Shown here: in pieces, positions 35,979 through 44,708 of the stretch
Position numbering within the stretch: position 1 is the first letter of the stretch
How the letters are laid out: the number at the start of each line of letters is the position of its first letter
From: an uncultured Pelagibacteraceae bacterium
GTDB lineage: Bacteria; Pseudomonadota; Alphaproteobacteria; Pelagibacterales; Pelagibacteraceae
DNA: 47,077 nucleotides
Assembly: GCA_902574035.1 (NCBI GenBank)
Contig: CACGMC010000006.1
Span: 1 to 47,077, forward strand
Direction of reading: 5' to 3'
The notes under the pieces: generated by a model
What the model was told of the DNA's origin: nothing
The model's database searches: none
Seen by the model: only the letters and a program-made list of their open reading frames with translations
Made by a program: the position numbers and the translations under genes

Positions 35979-37000
35979 TTTAATTTGTTATAAAAATTAA
36001 TTTTTGTACTAGTATTTGAAATATAACCTATCTTGTAAGGTTCAAATTTTTTTGAAAAGCATTTCTTTATTTTTTCATAATTTTTTTTTTTTGTAATAAT
36101 ACAAAAACCTACACCACAATTAAATGTTCTAAGCATTTCTTTATCGGAGACATTTTTAGATTTAATCCAAGAGAAAATTTTTTGAACTTTAATTTTAGAT
36201 AAATCAATATTTACTGTTAAATTTTCTGGAACAGATCTTACAATATTTTCAATAATTCCACCCCCGGTAATATTTGCTGCTGAGTGAATTAAATTTTTTT
36301 TACATAAATTTAAAATTTCTTTTACATAAATCTTTGTTGGTTTGAGCAACTCTTTTTTTAATTTTTTAGGTACTTTGTTAGTTTTTAAAATATTTCTTAC
36401 CAAGGAATATCCATTTGAGTGAATACCAGTGGAAGGTATCGCAAGAATTATATCTCCACTTTTAACATTTTCTTTTCTTAAAATTTTTTTTTTTGAAACT
36501 ATACCTGTACTAAATCCTGCTAAATCAAATTTATTTTTTTTATAGATCCCTGGCATTTCAGCAGTTTCTCCTCCAACTAAATCACAATCAGAAATCTTAC
36601 ATCCTCTTAAAATACCCGTTAGTATTTTATTTAATTTTGAAAGTTTAATTTTGTCTATCGCAATATAATCTAAAAAAAATAATGGTTTTGCACCTTGAAC
36701 TATTAGATCGTTAACACACATTGCAACAAGATCAATACCGATTGTATCTAATTGCTTAAACTTATCTGACAATTCCAACTTTGTACCAACGCCGTCTGTA
36801 CAAGAGACAAGAATGGGATCCTTGATGTTCAAAGTATTTATGTCGTATATAGAGCCAAATGCTCCGATATTATTCTGCTGTTTTTTTCTATTCGTTTTTT
36901 TGACATTTTTTTTTGTTAAACTGGCTATATGCTTTGCAAATTTATTTCCCAAAGAAATATTTACACCGCTATTTTTGTAACTATAGAGTTTTTTTTTCAT
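35966..37000 (-). CDS. purM: Phosphoribosylformylglycinamidine cyclo-ligase
   Basis: Fifth step of purine synthesis (AIR synthetase): ATP-dependent ring closure of FGAM. The 344-residue protein has the PurM/ATP-grasp-like signatures YKNSGVNISLGN, LVSCTDGVGTKLELS, IDLVAMCVNDLIVQGAKPLFFLDYIA, LVGGETAEMPGIY, STGIHSNGYSLVR and ITGGGIIENI. It overlaps purN. Its start codon is only 25 bases from that of the divergent DUF2066 gene, so the two promoters must reach into each other's genes. Confidence 0.97.
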   Translation of the reverse strand: MKKKLYSYKNSGVNISLGNKFAKHIASLTKKNVKKTNRKKQQNNIGAFGSIYDINTLNIKDPILVSCTDGVGTKLELSDKFKQLDTIGIDLVAMCVNDLIVQGAKPLFFLDYIAIDKIKLSKLNKILTGILRGCKISDCDLVGGETAEMPGIYKKNKFDLAGFSTGIVSKKKILRKENVKSGDIILAIPSTGIHSNGYSLVRNILKTNKVPKKLKKELLKPTKIYVKEILNLCKKNLIHSAANITGGGIIENIVRSVPENLTVNIDLSKIKVQKIFSWIKSKNVSDKEMLRTFNCGVGFCIITKKKNYEKIKKCFSKKFEPYKIGYISNTSTKINFYNKLKWQK

Positions 37001-37025
37001 GAATAATAATGATAATTAATAAAAT

Positions 37026-38072
37026 ATGAAAAATTTAAAATTTATAATTTTTATTTTAATCATTTTATCTAAAACTGGAACTGTTTTATGCGATGAAAGC
37101 ATTTTTACTGTTAATAATATTCAAGTAAATAAAAATACCTTTAAAAATAAAGATGAATTAATCAATTTAGCCTTTCAGAAAGGGTTTGAAAAACTAAACA
37201 GCAAAATATTATTACAAGAGGATTATATAAAGGTAAAATCAACAAGTTTAAGAAATATCAAAAATTTAGTATCGCATTATCAAATTGTAAAAAATCAAGA
37301 TATTGAATTTGATAAATATGAATTAGTTAATTTATATTTCAAAAGAGATAAAATGTATAATTTTTATAGTCAAAACAATATAAAATATAGTGATGTTAGT
37401 GGCAAAACATTAAAAATATTACCAGTTCTTGTATTAAAAAATAAAATATTTATTTACGATAATAATTATTTTTATAAAAATTGGCTGGATAGTTCAGAAG
37501 ACAGAAAGAGTGAAGTAATTGAATATATTTTTCCTTTAGAAAATATAGAAACTATAGAAACTATAAAAAAAAATCAAAATGATCTTGAGATGATAAATGT
37601 AAATGATATTTTTGAAAAAGATATTGAAAAAGACAGTCTTTTAGTCATCATTGATTATGATACTCAAAAAACAAAATTTTTTTTAAAAGGAGTAATATCA
37701 TCAAAAAAAATTATTAAAAATTTAACTTATATTGATAAATCAAATGAAAAAAATAATTATAATAAAATATTAAAATTTCTAAAAAAAGAAATTCTTGAAA
37801 TTGTAAAAGAGCAAAATATAATAGATATTGGCGCTCCGGCCTTTTTAAATATAAATCTTTCTTTAAAAAAGCAAAACGATTTATTCCTTTTTCAAAATAT
37901 TTTAAACGAAATTGACCTAATCGAGAATTATAATGTAAGGGAATTTAACAATGAGTTTGCCTATGTTAATATAAAATATTACGGTAAAATTAATAAAATT
38001 AAAGAAAAATTAACTGAGAAAGGACTTAACATAAAGTTTATCAATAATCAGTGGAGCGCGAGGTTAAATTAA
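37026..38072 (+). CDS. DUF2066 family exported protein
   Basis: 348 residues of unknown function. It has a signal peptide (hydrophobic to about residue 22, ending TVLCDES), so the protein is periplasmic or a lipoprotein-like exported protein; the Cys at 22 lies in a context that is not a clear lipobox. The DUF2066 pattern is recognisable from an N-terminal FTVNNIQVNKNTFKNKDELINLAFQKGFEKL, which resembles the 'ac-ac-R-ac-A' start of that family, and a central KILPVLVLKNK strand. Its place before hda and beside purM is found in other proteobacteria. No catalytic motif is visible. Confidence 0.75.
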   Translation: MKNLKFIIFILIILSKTGTVLCDESIFTVNNIQVNKNTFKNKDELINLAFQKGFEKLNSKILLQEDYIKVKSTSLRNIKNLVSHYQIVKNQDIEFDKYELVNLYFKRDKMYNFYSQNNIKYSDVSGKTLKILPVLVLKNKIFIYDNNYFYKNWLDSSEDRKSEVIEYIFPLENIETIETIKKNQNDLEMINVNDIFEKDIEKDSLLVIIDYDTQKTKFFLKGVISSKKIIKNLTYIDKSNEKNNYNKILKFLKKEILEIVKEQNIIDIGAPAFLNINLSLKKQNDLFLFQNILNEIDLIENYNVREFNNEFAYVNIKYYGKINKIKEKLTEKGLNIKFINNQWSARLN

Positions 38073-38073
38073 A

Positions 38074-38730
38074 TTGAGTCAATTAGTTTTTAAATTTCCT
38101 TTCAAAACGACATATTATGAGAAAGATTTTTTTGTGTCAGCAAATAATTTTGAAGCTTATAAATTAATAGAGAGCTTACCAAAATGGCCTGATAAAAAAA
38201 TAAATATATGTGGCCCAAGCGGTTGTGGAAAAACTCATTTAATTAATATTTTAAGTAAAAAATTAAAATTATTATCTGTTAATTCTAATAAGTTTGATGA
38301 AAAAATATTTAACTTAGTAGAAAATTTTGATTGTATAGTTATTGAAAATTACAATGAGAATATAAATGAAAAGTTGTTATATTCTTTTATTAATCAAGTT
38401 TTACAGTTAAATAAAATTATAATTATAAATTCTTTAAAAAACGTTAAAAAATTTAAAATTGATTTAATTGATTTAAAATCAAGACTTGATAGTTTTATGG
38501 AAATCGAGATTAGTTTACCAACTGATGAACTTATAAGGGTTATAATTTCAAAAAGTTTTTCCGATAAACAAATAGAATTGAGTAATAAGAATTTGGAGTT
38601 TATTTTAAAAAATATAGAGAGATCATATGAAAAAATATTCAAATTTACCAAAGATATCGACAATTTATCTTTATCTACTGGTAAATCGATAAATATTAAT
38701 TTAATAAAAAAAGTATTATCAAATGAATAA
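38074..38730 (+). CDS. hda: DnaA-related regulatory protein Hda/HdaA (TTG start)
   Basis: A truncated DnaA paralogue. In E. coli and Caulobacter such proteins, loaded on the sliding clamp, promote hydrolysis of DnaA-ATP after initiation (RIDA) and so limit re-initiation. The 218-residue AAA+ protein starts SQLVFKFPFK, where the QL-x-F/L motif is the usual clamp-binding site. It has the P-loop GPSGCGKTHL (47-56), and FDCIVIENYN takes the place of the Walker B. It lacks the DnaA DNA-binding domain. The start is TTG at 38074, two bases after the DUF2066 stop; no upstream ATG is available. It overlaps aspS by eight bases. Confidence 0.9.
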   Translation: MSQLVFKFPFKTTYYEKDFFVSANNFEAYKLIESLPKWPDKKINICGPSGCGKTHLINILSKKLKLLSVNSNKFDEKIFNLVENFDCIVIENYNENINEKLLYSFINQVLQLNKIIIINSLKNVKKFKIDLIDLKSRLDSFMEIEISLPTDELIRVIISKSFSDKQIELSNKNLEFILKNIERSYEKIFKFTKDIDNLSLSTGKSININLIKKVLSNE

Positions 38731-40510
38731 ATATAGAACACATAATTGTTCAGAATTGACAGAAAATGATAATAACAAAATAGTCACTTTATCTGGCTGG
38801 GTGCACAGAAAAAGGGATCATGGAAATCTTTTATTTATAGATCTCAGAGATCATTTTGGATTAACCCAATGTGTTGTTGAAAATAACAATAAGTTTTTTA
38901 AAATCCTTGAAAAAATTAGACCAGAGTCAGTTATTAGTGTTACAGGCAAAGTTATAAAAAGAGAAAAGGGTACTGAGAATCTTGATTTAGTAACTGGTAA
39001 GATCGAGATAAGTATTCAAACCATAAAAGTTTTAGCAGAATCAAAAGATTTACCTATGCCTGTTTTTGGTGAACAAGATTATCCAGAGGATATTAGATTA
39101 AAATATAGATTCCTAGATCTGAGAAGAGATGCAATGCACAAAAATATTATTTTAAGATCAAATGTAATTTCATTCATAAGAACTGAAATGTTAAAATTAG
39201 GTTTTTTAGAATTTCAAACTCCTATCTTAACTTCTTCAAGCCCAGAGGGAGCTCGAGATTTTTTAGTACCGAGCAGGTTAAATCCCGGAAAATTTTACGC
39301 TTTACCTCAAGCTCCACAACAATTTAAACAATTAATAATGGTTTCAGGATTTGATAAATACTTTCAAATAGCACCTTGTTTTAGAGATGAGGATGCAAGA
39401 GCTGATAGAAGCCCAGGTGAGTTTTATCAACTCGATATAGAGATGTCTTTTGTGGAGCAAGAAAACGTTTTCAAAGTAGTTGAAACTTTAATGGTAAACT
39501 TATTCAAAAAATTTTCTTCAAAAAAAATTTTTAATACCAAATTTCCTAGAATTTCTTATAAAGATGCAATGCTTAATTATGGTACTGACAAACCCGATCT
39601 TAGAAACCCTTTAATAATTAATGACATAACAAATATTTTTAAAAGATCAGATGTAAAATTTGATATTTTTAAAAAATTAGTGGGTAAAGGTTCAAAAGTT
39701 AGGTGCATAGTCACTAAAAATACCAAAGATAAACCAAGAAGTTTTTTTGATAATATTGACAAATGGGCTAAAGAACAAGGTGCTTCAGGATTAGCTTACT
39801 TTACACTTGAAAAAACAAATAAAATTTCTGGCAAAGGTCCCGTTGGAAAATTTTTTAGCGAAGAATCTCTTACAGAACTAATGAAAATTTGCAAATTAGA
39901 GATTGGCGATAGTTTGTTCATGGCATGTGGCAATGAAAAAGAAGTTGAAAAAATCTTATCAATTTCAAGGGATAAAATTGCAAATGATTTAAATTTAATT
40001 GATGAAAATAGTTTTGCATTTTGTTGGATTGTTGATTATCCAATGTTTGAAATAGATGAGCAGACTAAAAAAATAAAGTTTAGCCACAACCCTTTTTCTA
40101 TGCCCCAAGGTGATATAGAAAAATTGGATTTAAATAAACCCCTTAACATTAAAGCATACCAATACGATATTGTATGTAATGGCGTAGAACTTTCATCTGG
40201 AGCAATAAGAAACCATATACCTGAATTAATGTATAAACTTTTTTCTGTAGCAGGATATGACAAAAAAGAAGTTGATGAGAAATTTAGTGGTATGATAAAT
40301 GCCTTAAGTTATGGCGCTCCACCTCATGGAGGAATAGCGCCAGGTGTAGACAGAATAGTAATGTTACTAGCTAATGAAAAAAATATAAGAGAAGTTACCC
40401 TATTTCCAATGAATCAAAATGCTCAAGACTTAATGATGAAAGCACCATCAGAGATTGATGACAAACAGCTTAAAGAGCTTTTTTTAAAAAAAAATGTTAA
40501 GAAGGATTAA
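38723..40510 (+). CDS. aspS: Aspartate-tRNA ligase
   Basis: Charges tRNA(Asp), and possibly tRNA(Asn) if it is of the non-discriminating type, which the sequence alone does not tell me. The 595-residue bacterial-type enzyme has the N-terminal OB anticodon-binding domain ([21 protein letters not shown]), the class II core ([61 protein letters not shown]) and the bacterial GAD insertion around residues 280-420. Length and motif order are normal. It converges on the TSCPD-domain gene with a 4-base TTAA overlap. Confidence 0.98.
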   Translation: MNKYRTHNCSELTENDNNKIVTLSGWVHRKRDHGNLLFIDLRDHFGLTQCVVENNNKFFKILEKIRPESVISVTGKVIKREKGTENLDLVTGKIEISIQTIKVLAESKDLPMPVFGEQDYPEDIRLKYRFLDLRRDAMHKNIILRSNVISFIRTEMLKLGFLEFQTPILTSSSPEGARDFLVPSRLNPGKFYALPQAPQQFKQLIMVSGFDKYFQIAPCFRDEDARADRSPGEFYQLDIEMSFVEQENVFKVVETLMVNLFKKFSSKKIFNTKFPRISYKDAMLNYGTDKPDLRNPLIINDITNIFKRSDVKFDIFKKLVGKGSKVRCIVTKNTKDKPRSFFDNIDKWAKEQGASGLAYFTLEKTNKISGKGPVGKFFSEESLTELMKICKLEIGDSLFMACGNEKEVEKILSISRDKIANDLNLIDENSFAFCWIVDYPMFEIDEQTKKIKFSHNPFSMPQGDIEKLDLNKPLNIKAYQYDIVCNGVELSSGAIRNHIPELMYKLFSVAGYDKKEVDEKFSGMINALSYGAPPHGGIAPGVDRIVMLLANEKNIREVTLFPMNQNAQDLMMKAPSEIDDKQLKELFLKKNVKKD

Positions 40511-41325
40511 TTTTTAGACTTAATATTTAAGCGTATATCACTCAAGTCTACTAATTTTTCTTCGTAATTACTTCTGACAAATCCTTTAGAAGTAATATTT
40601 TTTACTATTTTTAAAAATTTATCATCATTATTATTATCATTATCATTTTTAATTTTTGAAATAGAAGGTGTATGTGCTAAATCTTCTTTTCCTAAGTAAG
40701 AAATAGCTAGCTCTCTAAAAACGTAGTCTAAAATTGAAGTTGCACTTAAAATCCTGTCGTTGCCTTCAACTTTACCCGATGGTTCAAATTTAGTATCTAT
40801 AAATGCATCAACAAATTCATCTAAAGGAACCCCATACTGCAGACCTAAAGAAATTGCTATTGCAAAATTATTCATCAATGCCTTTACCAACTCACCTTCT
40901 TTATTCGTATCGATAAAAATTTCTCCAATTTTTCCATCATCATACTCTCCAGTATGTAGATAAATTTTATGTTCCCCAATAGAGGCTTTTTGTATATATC
41001 CCTTTCTTCTGTCAGGCATTTTAAACCTACTACCTAAATTTGCTTGAATTTTATTATAAACTTCCGATTTACTTTGAACTATTTTGTTTACTTTTTTTTC
41101 GATATTTTTATCAATTATTTCTAATTTTTCCTCTTTTTTATTTCCTTTAGTTAGATCTGCTCCAACTTTTTTTGTTTTTCTATTGTTTAATTTAACCTCA
41201 ATTACTTCCACAACTCCATCATCTCTTTTATCTATATCTGACATAGACTTTTCGTTGAGTTCATTTAGGCTGTGAACCGTTTTAAAGGTACATGTATAAT
41301 AGGTTTCTACTAAATATTTTTTCAT
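40507..41325 (-). CDS. Stand-alone TSCPD-domain protein related to the C-terminus of B12-dependent ribonucleotide reductase
   Basis: 272 residues. Residues about 100-215 closely resemble the C-terminal part of class II (NrdJ) ribonucleotide reductase, with [54 protein letters not shown] and [26 protein letters not shown]. The catalytic barrel, B12-binding parts and terminal redox cysteines of the reductase are absent; the only Cys is Cys12. The N-terminal 55 residues ([15 protein letters not shown]...[12 protein letters not shown]) form a separate small domain I do not recognise, and a Lys-rich linker joins the two. Pseudomonas splits NrdJ into NrdJa and NrdJb, but no NrdJa is here. Start chosen at ATG 41325; ATG 41355 is possible but overlaps likely promoter sequence. 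Confidence 0.8.
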   Translation of the reverse strand: MKKYLVETYYTCTFKTVHSLNELNEKSMSDIDKRDDGVVEVIEVKLNNRKTKKVGADLTKGNKKEEKLEIIDKNIEKKVNKIVQSKSEVYNKIQANLGSRFKMPDRRKGYIQKASIGEHKIYLHTGEYDDGKIGEIFIDTNKEGELVKALMNNFAIAISLGLQYGVPLDEFVDAFIDTKFEPSGKVEGNDRILSATSILDYVFRELAISYLGKEDLAHTPSISKIKNDNDNNNDDKFLKIVKNITSKGFVRSNYEEKLVDLSDIRLNIKSKN

Positions 41326-41418
41326 TTTTTTAGGATGAATCTGATAATTGAACATATATATAAATTGTAGTAAGTGTCTATAATATAATTATACAATTAT
41401 AAATTGTGTGGATTTAGT

Positions 41419-41775
41419 ATGATAGGATTAAAACAAATTTTTACCTGGTGGAACAGAAATACTTTTGGAACTTTTTTAAAAACTTTATTCTTTGGAAAAT
41501 ATGTTGGCAAAGATGATTTTGGAAATAAATATTACAAAAACAAAAGAGACGAAAGATGGGTAATTTATGCAAAAGATATTGAAGCTACAAAAATTACCTC
41601 AGACTGGTTTCTATGGATGCATCACACAGTTAACGAAATACCTTCTAAATCACTAAAAAAATATAACTGGCAGAAAAGTCATTCTCAAAATTTATCTGGA
41701 TCTAATAAAGCATACAAACCGAATAAAATAACAAAAAAAAATAAATTTAAAAATTATGAAACTTGGAAAAATTAG
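41419..41775 (+). CDS. NDUFA12 (B17.2) family subunit of NADH:ubiquinone oxidoreductase
   Basis: An accessory complex I subunit that alphaproteobacteria share with mitochondria. The 118-residue protein has the characteristic KTLFFGKYVGKDDFGNKYY, ERWVIYAKDIEATKITSDW and FLWMHHTVNEIPS. The basic C-terminal tail (KAYKPNKITKKNK) is typical. No signal or TM segment. I start at the ATG at 41419; the in-frame TTG at 41404 would add five atypical residues. The next gene starts 20 bases before its stop, so the two are coupled. The core nuo genes are not in the window. Confidence 0.93.
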   Translation: MIGLKQIFTWWNRNTFGTFLKTLFFGKYVGKDDFGNKYYKNKRDERWVIYAKDIEATKITSDWFLWMHHTVNEIPSKSLKKYNWQKSHSQNLSGSNKAYKPNKITKKNKFKNYETWKN

Positions 41776-42271
41776 TCATTTTTTTAATATTTTTATACTA
41801 ATATTTTTTCAATCTGTGAGTGCTGAAGATAAGATAATTTCAGCACCTATTATAAATTTGGAAAATTTAGAACCAAGTTATGAAACCTTAGAGAACGAAA
41901 AAGAGAATATTTTACGATCTAACACAGAAATTAAAAAGCGAAATAATATAGAGAAAAGTAACAAAAATATAAATTTTGTTAATTTAATAGGACTAGATAA
42001 AATAACAGCTAAAACAATACCATTAAAAATTAAATTGGGAGAGACTGTAAAATTCGGTTTATTAGAAATTAAAGCTTTGAAATGTGGTATATCGAAAAAT
42101 AAAGAAAATAAAAGTAATTCAGTAGCATATATACAAGTTAGAGATATTTCAGAAAATCAAAATGAAAAAGTTTTTATTTTTAATGGATGGACTTTTTCCT
42201 CAAATCCATCTCTTACCCCAATAGATCATGCTATATACGATATTTGGTTAGTTGGTTGTGAAAGTGCCTAA
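41756..42271 (+). CDS. DUF2155 family exported protein
   Basis: 171 residues with a signal peptide ending near residue 23 (FFQSVSAED), so it is periplasmic or outer-membrane associated. The C-terminal DUF2155 domain (about residues 80-170) has KIKLGETVKFGLLEIKALKC, AYIQVRDI, VFIFNGWTFSSNPSLTPIDHAIYDIWLVGC, and two conserved Cys (in ALKCG and VGCES) that may pair. The middle is Asn/Lys/Glu-rich and probably unstructured. DUF2155 is characteristic of alphaproteobacteria and usually sits beside the NDUFA12 homologue and accC, as here. Its function is unknown. Confidence 0.85.
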   Translation: MKLGKISHFFNIFILIFFQSVSAEDKIISAPIINLENLEPSYETLENEKENILRSNTEIKKRNNIEKSNKNINFVNLIGLDKITAKTIPLKIKLGETVKFGLLEIKALKCGISKNKENKSNSVAYIQVRDISENQNEKVFIFNGWTFSSNPSLTPIDHAIYDIWLVGCESA

Positions 42272-43605
42272 AAAAACTTTTCTTTACCTAACCAATTAGT
42301 GTCAAATGAAGAGTCCAAAAATTTTTTGTGATTAAGTATCTTTTTGTGCAACCCTATCGTTGTTGTTATGCCTTCCAGCACAAATTCGTCTAATGATCTT
42401 AAAGTTCTTTGTATTGCCTCAGTCCTATTTCTTCCTTTACATATAACTTTAGCTATAAGACTATCATAGTAAGGTGTTACTTTACATCCTTGGAAAATAG
42501 ATCCATCAACCCTAGTCCTGAATCCTGAAGGTTGGTGACATACCGAAATAGTTCCCGGACTTGGTTGAAAGTTTTTAGATGGATCTTCTGCATTAATTCT
42601 ACATTCAATTGAGTGACCTCTGGGATTAATATCCATTTGTTTCAAAGCAGTATTTCCAGTAAAAGCAATCCAAAGCTGTTCTTTAACAATATCAATTCCA
42701 GTTTGTACCTCAGTCACTGGATGTTCGACCTGAACTCTAGTATTCATTTCTAAGAAATAAAATTTTCCATTTTCATAAATAAATTCTACAGTTCCCGCAC
42801 CTTCATAACCAATATTTTCAACCATTTTTACAGTTCTACTTAGTAAGTCAGTTCTTTGTTCGTCAGTAAGAACAGGACTTGGAGTTTCCTCAATTAATTT
42901 TTGATGTCTTCTTTGAACTGTACAATCTCTTTCTCCCAATTGAACCGTCCCGTTTTTTCCTGACATTATTTGTACTTCAATGTGCCTTGGATTTTTAAAA
43001 TATTTTTCAATATACAAATCGTCATTTCCAAAATATTTTTTTGCCTCGTTTTTTGCTAATAAAAATAATTCTTGAAGTTTAGTTTCGCTTTCGACAATTT
43101 TCATTCCTTTACCTCCTCCACCTGCAGCTGCTTTTATTAGAACAGGATAACCAATTTCCTTACATAAACTTTTTGCTTCACTGTATGATTTTACTGATCC
43201 ATCAGAACCCGCAATTATTGGTAAACCATTTTTTTTTGCAATAATTTTAGCTTGAATTTTGTCACCCATTTCACCAATTAGTTTTGAACTTGGTCCAATG
43301 AACTTAATACCGTGTTTCGTAACAATATCTGCAAATTTTGCATTTTCTGACAAAAAACCGTAACCAGGATGTATTGCTTCTGCTCCTGTCAAATCTACAG
43401 CAGACATCAAAGCAGAGATGTTTAAATAGCTATTTTGAGGCTGGTGCGATCCAATACAAACACTTTCATCTGCCAATCTTACATGCATAGATTCAGAGTC
43501 AACATCTGAATGAACAGCTACAGTATTAATTCCCCATTCTTTACAGGCTCTAATAATCCTTACAGCTATTTCTCCTCTATTAGCTATTAATACTTTTTTA
43601 AACAT
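42268..43605 (-). CDS. accC: Biotin carboxylase subunit of acetyl-CoA carboxylase
   Basis: Carboxylates the biotin on AccB using ATP and bicarbonate, the first half of malonyl-CoA formation. The 445-residue protein has the biotin carboxylase N-domain FKKVLIANRGEIAVRIIRACKE, the ATP-grasp glycine loop KAAAGGGGKGM, ERDCTVQRRHQKLIEE, and the catalytic region EMNTRVQVEHPVTE, plus GHSIECRINAEDP. The length is normal. It begins four bases after accB and converges on the DUF2155 gene with a CTAA overlap. Confidence 0.98.
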   Translation of the reverse strand: MFKKVLIANRGEIAVRIIRACKEWGINTVAVHSDVDSESMHVRLADESVCIGSHQPQNSYLNISALMSAVDLTGAEAIHPGYGFLSENAKFADIVTKHGIKFIGPSSKLIGEMGDKIQAKIIAKKNGLPIIAGSDGSVKSYSEAKSLCKEIGYPVLIKAAAGGGGKGMKIVESETKLQELFLLAKNEAKKYFGNDDLYIEKYFKNPRHIEVQIMSGKNGTVQLGERDCTVQRRHQKLIEETPSPVLTDEQRTDLLSRTVKMVENIGYEGAGTVEFIYENGKFYFLEMNTRVQVEHPVTEVQTGIDIVKEQLWIAFTGNTALKQMDINPRGHSIECRINAEDPSKNFQPSPGTISVCHQPSGFRTRVDGSIFQGCKVTPYYDSLIAKVICKGRNRTEAIQRTLRSLDEFVLEGITTTIGLHKKILNHKKFLDSSFDTNWLGKEKFF

Positions 43606-43609
43606 TGGT

Positions 43610-44038
43610 TTAATCTAAGATAATAAGAGTTTGTCCAAACTCAACAGGCTGACCATCATTTACCATAATTTTTTTTACAGTCCCATCTGAGGTTGAAGGT
43701 ACGTGGTTCATTGTTTTCATTGCCTCAACTATCATAACTGTTTGACCTTTTTTTATTTTATCACCAACTTCCACAAATTTCTTTGCACCAGGTTCTGGCG
43801 CTAAATACGCTGTTCCAATAATCGGAGATTTAATTCTATTACCTTTTTGTTCAGTGCTATCTGTCAAAACACTTTTATTTGGGGAAACAACTGCACTAGT
43901 TAGATTTTTTTCAGCAGAACTTTTTTGAGCCTTAGAAACTTTTATTTTTTTATCTCCGTCCTGATACTCAATTTCAGTGATATTAAATTCACTAAGACAG
44001 TTCACAAGTTCTTTGATTAATTTTTTATCAATTTTCAT
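43610..44038 (-). CDS. accB: Biotin carboxyl carrier protein of acetyl-CoA carboxylase
   Basis: Carries the biotin that shuttles CO2 between the biotin carboxylase and the carboxyltransferase. 142 residues: an N-terminal interaction segment, a flexible linker (about 36-65, Ser/Lys-rich), and a lipoyl-like domain with the biotinylation motif VEAMKTMNHV (Lys108) and a typical end PVEFGQTLIILD. It overlaps aroQ by 11 bases. The malonyl-CoA made is used by fabD in this window; accA and accD are not here. Confidence 0.97.
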   Translation of the reverse strand: MKIDKKLIKELVNCLSEFNITEIEYQDGDKKIKVSKAQKSSAEKNLTSAVVSPNKSVLTDSTEQKGNRIKSPIIGTAYLAPEPGAKKFVEVGDKIKKGQTVMIVEAMKTMNHVPSTSDGTVKKIMVNDGQPVEFGQTLIILD

Positions 44039-44471
44039 TTTCTATTAAATCCATAGAAGCTTTTAAGGCCAATGTATATCCTTCTACTCCTAATCCACAA
44101 ATTATACCATTTGCAACATTACTAATCAAAGACTTATGTCGAAAATCCTCCCTTTTATAAATATTTGTTATGTGCAACTCTATAATTGGTATTTTTAAAA
44201 TTTTTAAAGCATCATGTATAGCCACCGAAGTATGAGTGTAACCTCCTGCATTAATTATCAAACAATTTATATTATTTCTTGAATTTTGAATTTCATTCAC
44301 AATTTCTCCTTCAACATTAGATTGAAAAAATGACAGGTTAATATTATGCTCTTTGGAAAAAGATAAGCATTTTTTTTTTATTTCGTCCATGGACGATGTG
44401 CCATATTTATCTTTTTCCCTTTCACCTAATAGGTTAAGATTGGGACCATTAATTATTAAAATGTTATGCAT
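44028..44471 (-). CDS. aroQ: 3-dehydroquinate dehydratase, type II
   Basis: Third step of the shikimate pathway: dehydrates 3-dehydroquinate. The 147-residue enzyme has NGPNLNLLGEREKDKYGTSS with the catalytic Tyr23, INAGGYTHTSVAIHDAL (substrate-binding Asn and His), and ELHITNIYKREDFRHKSLISNVANGIICGLGVEGY, where the usual HxSN is HITN. The order aroQ-accB-accC is conserved in proteobacteria. It is divergent from thiS across 32 bases. Confidence 0.96.
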   Translation of the reverse strand: MHNILIINGPNLNLLGEREKDKYGTSSMDEIKKKCLSFSKEHNINLSFFQSNVEGEIVNEIQNSRNNINCLIINAGGYTHTSVAIHDALKILKIPIIELHITNIYKREDFRHKSLISNVANGIICGLGVEGYTLALKASMDLIENEN

Positions 44472-44503
44472 AATTTGATATAGGTAAAATAGATAACTAA
44501 ATT

Positions 44504-44707
44504 ATGGCAAAAATTCAAATAAATGGAAGAAAAATAGCTATAAAGCAAAATTTTTCAATATTAGATATACTTAAAAAATATAAATTGAATAGGAAAAAGG
44601 TTGCTATAGAACTGAATGGTAAAATACTGCCCCAAGATAGATACAATAACAAAAAATTAAAAAATAATGACAAAATCGAAATTGTTCAGTTTATAGGCGG
44701 TGGTTAA
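44504..44707 (+). CDS. thiS: Sulfur carrier protein ThiS
   Basis: A ubiquitin-like carrier that delivers sulfur as a C-terminal thiocarboxylate to ThiG for the thiazole half of thiamine. The 67-residue protein has the beta-grasp pattern ([49 protein letters not shown]) and ends in GGG, where the terminal Gly is the activated residue. The thiG gene follows directly. The activating enzyme (ThiF-type) and thiO/thiH are not in this window. Confidence 0.95.
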   Translation: MAKIQINGRKIAIKQNFSILDILKKYKLNRKKVAIELNGKILPQDRYNNKKLKNNDKIEIVQFIGGG

Positions 44708-44708
44708 A

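Noticed and set aside
38394-38741. 115-codon minus-strand frame over the end of hda
   Set aside because: Shadow of hda and the start of aspS; hydrophobic low-complexity product and no family resemblance.
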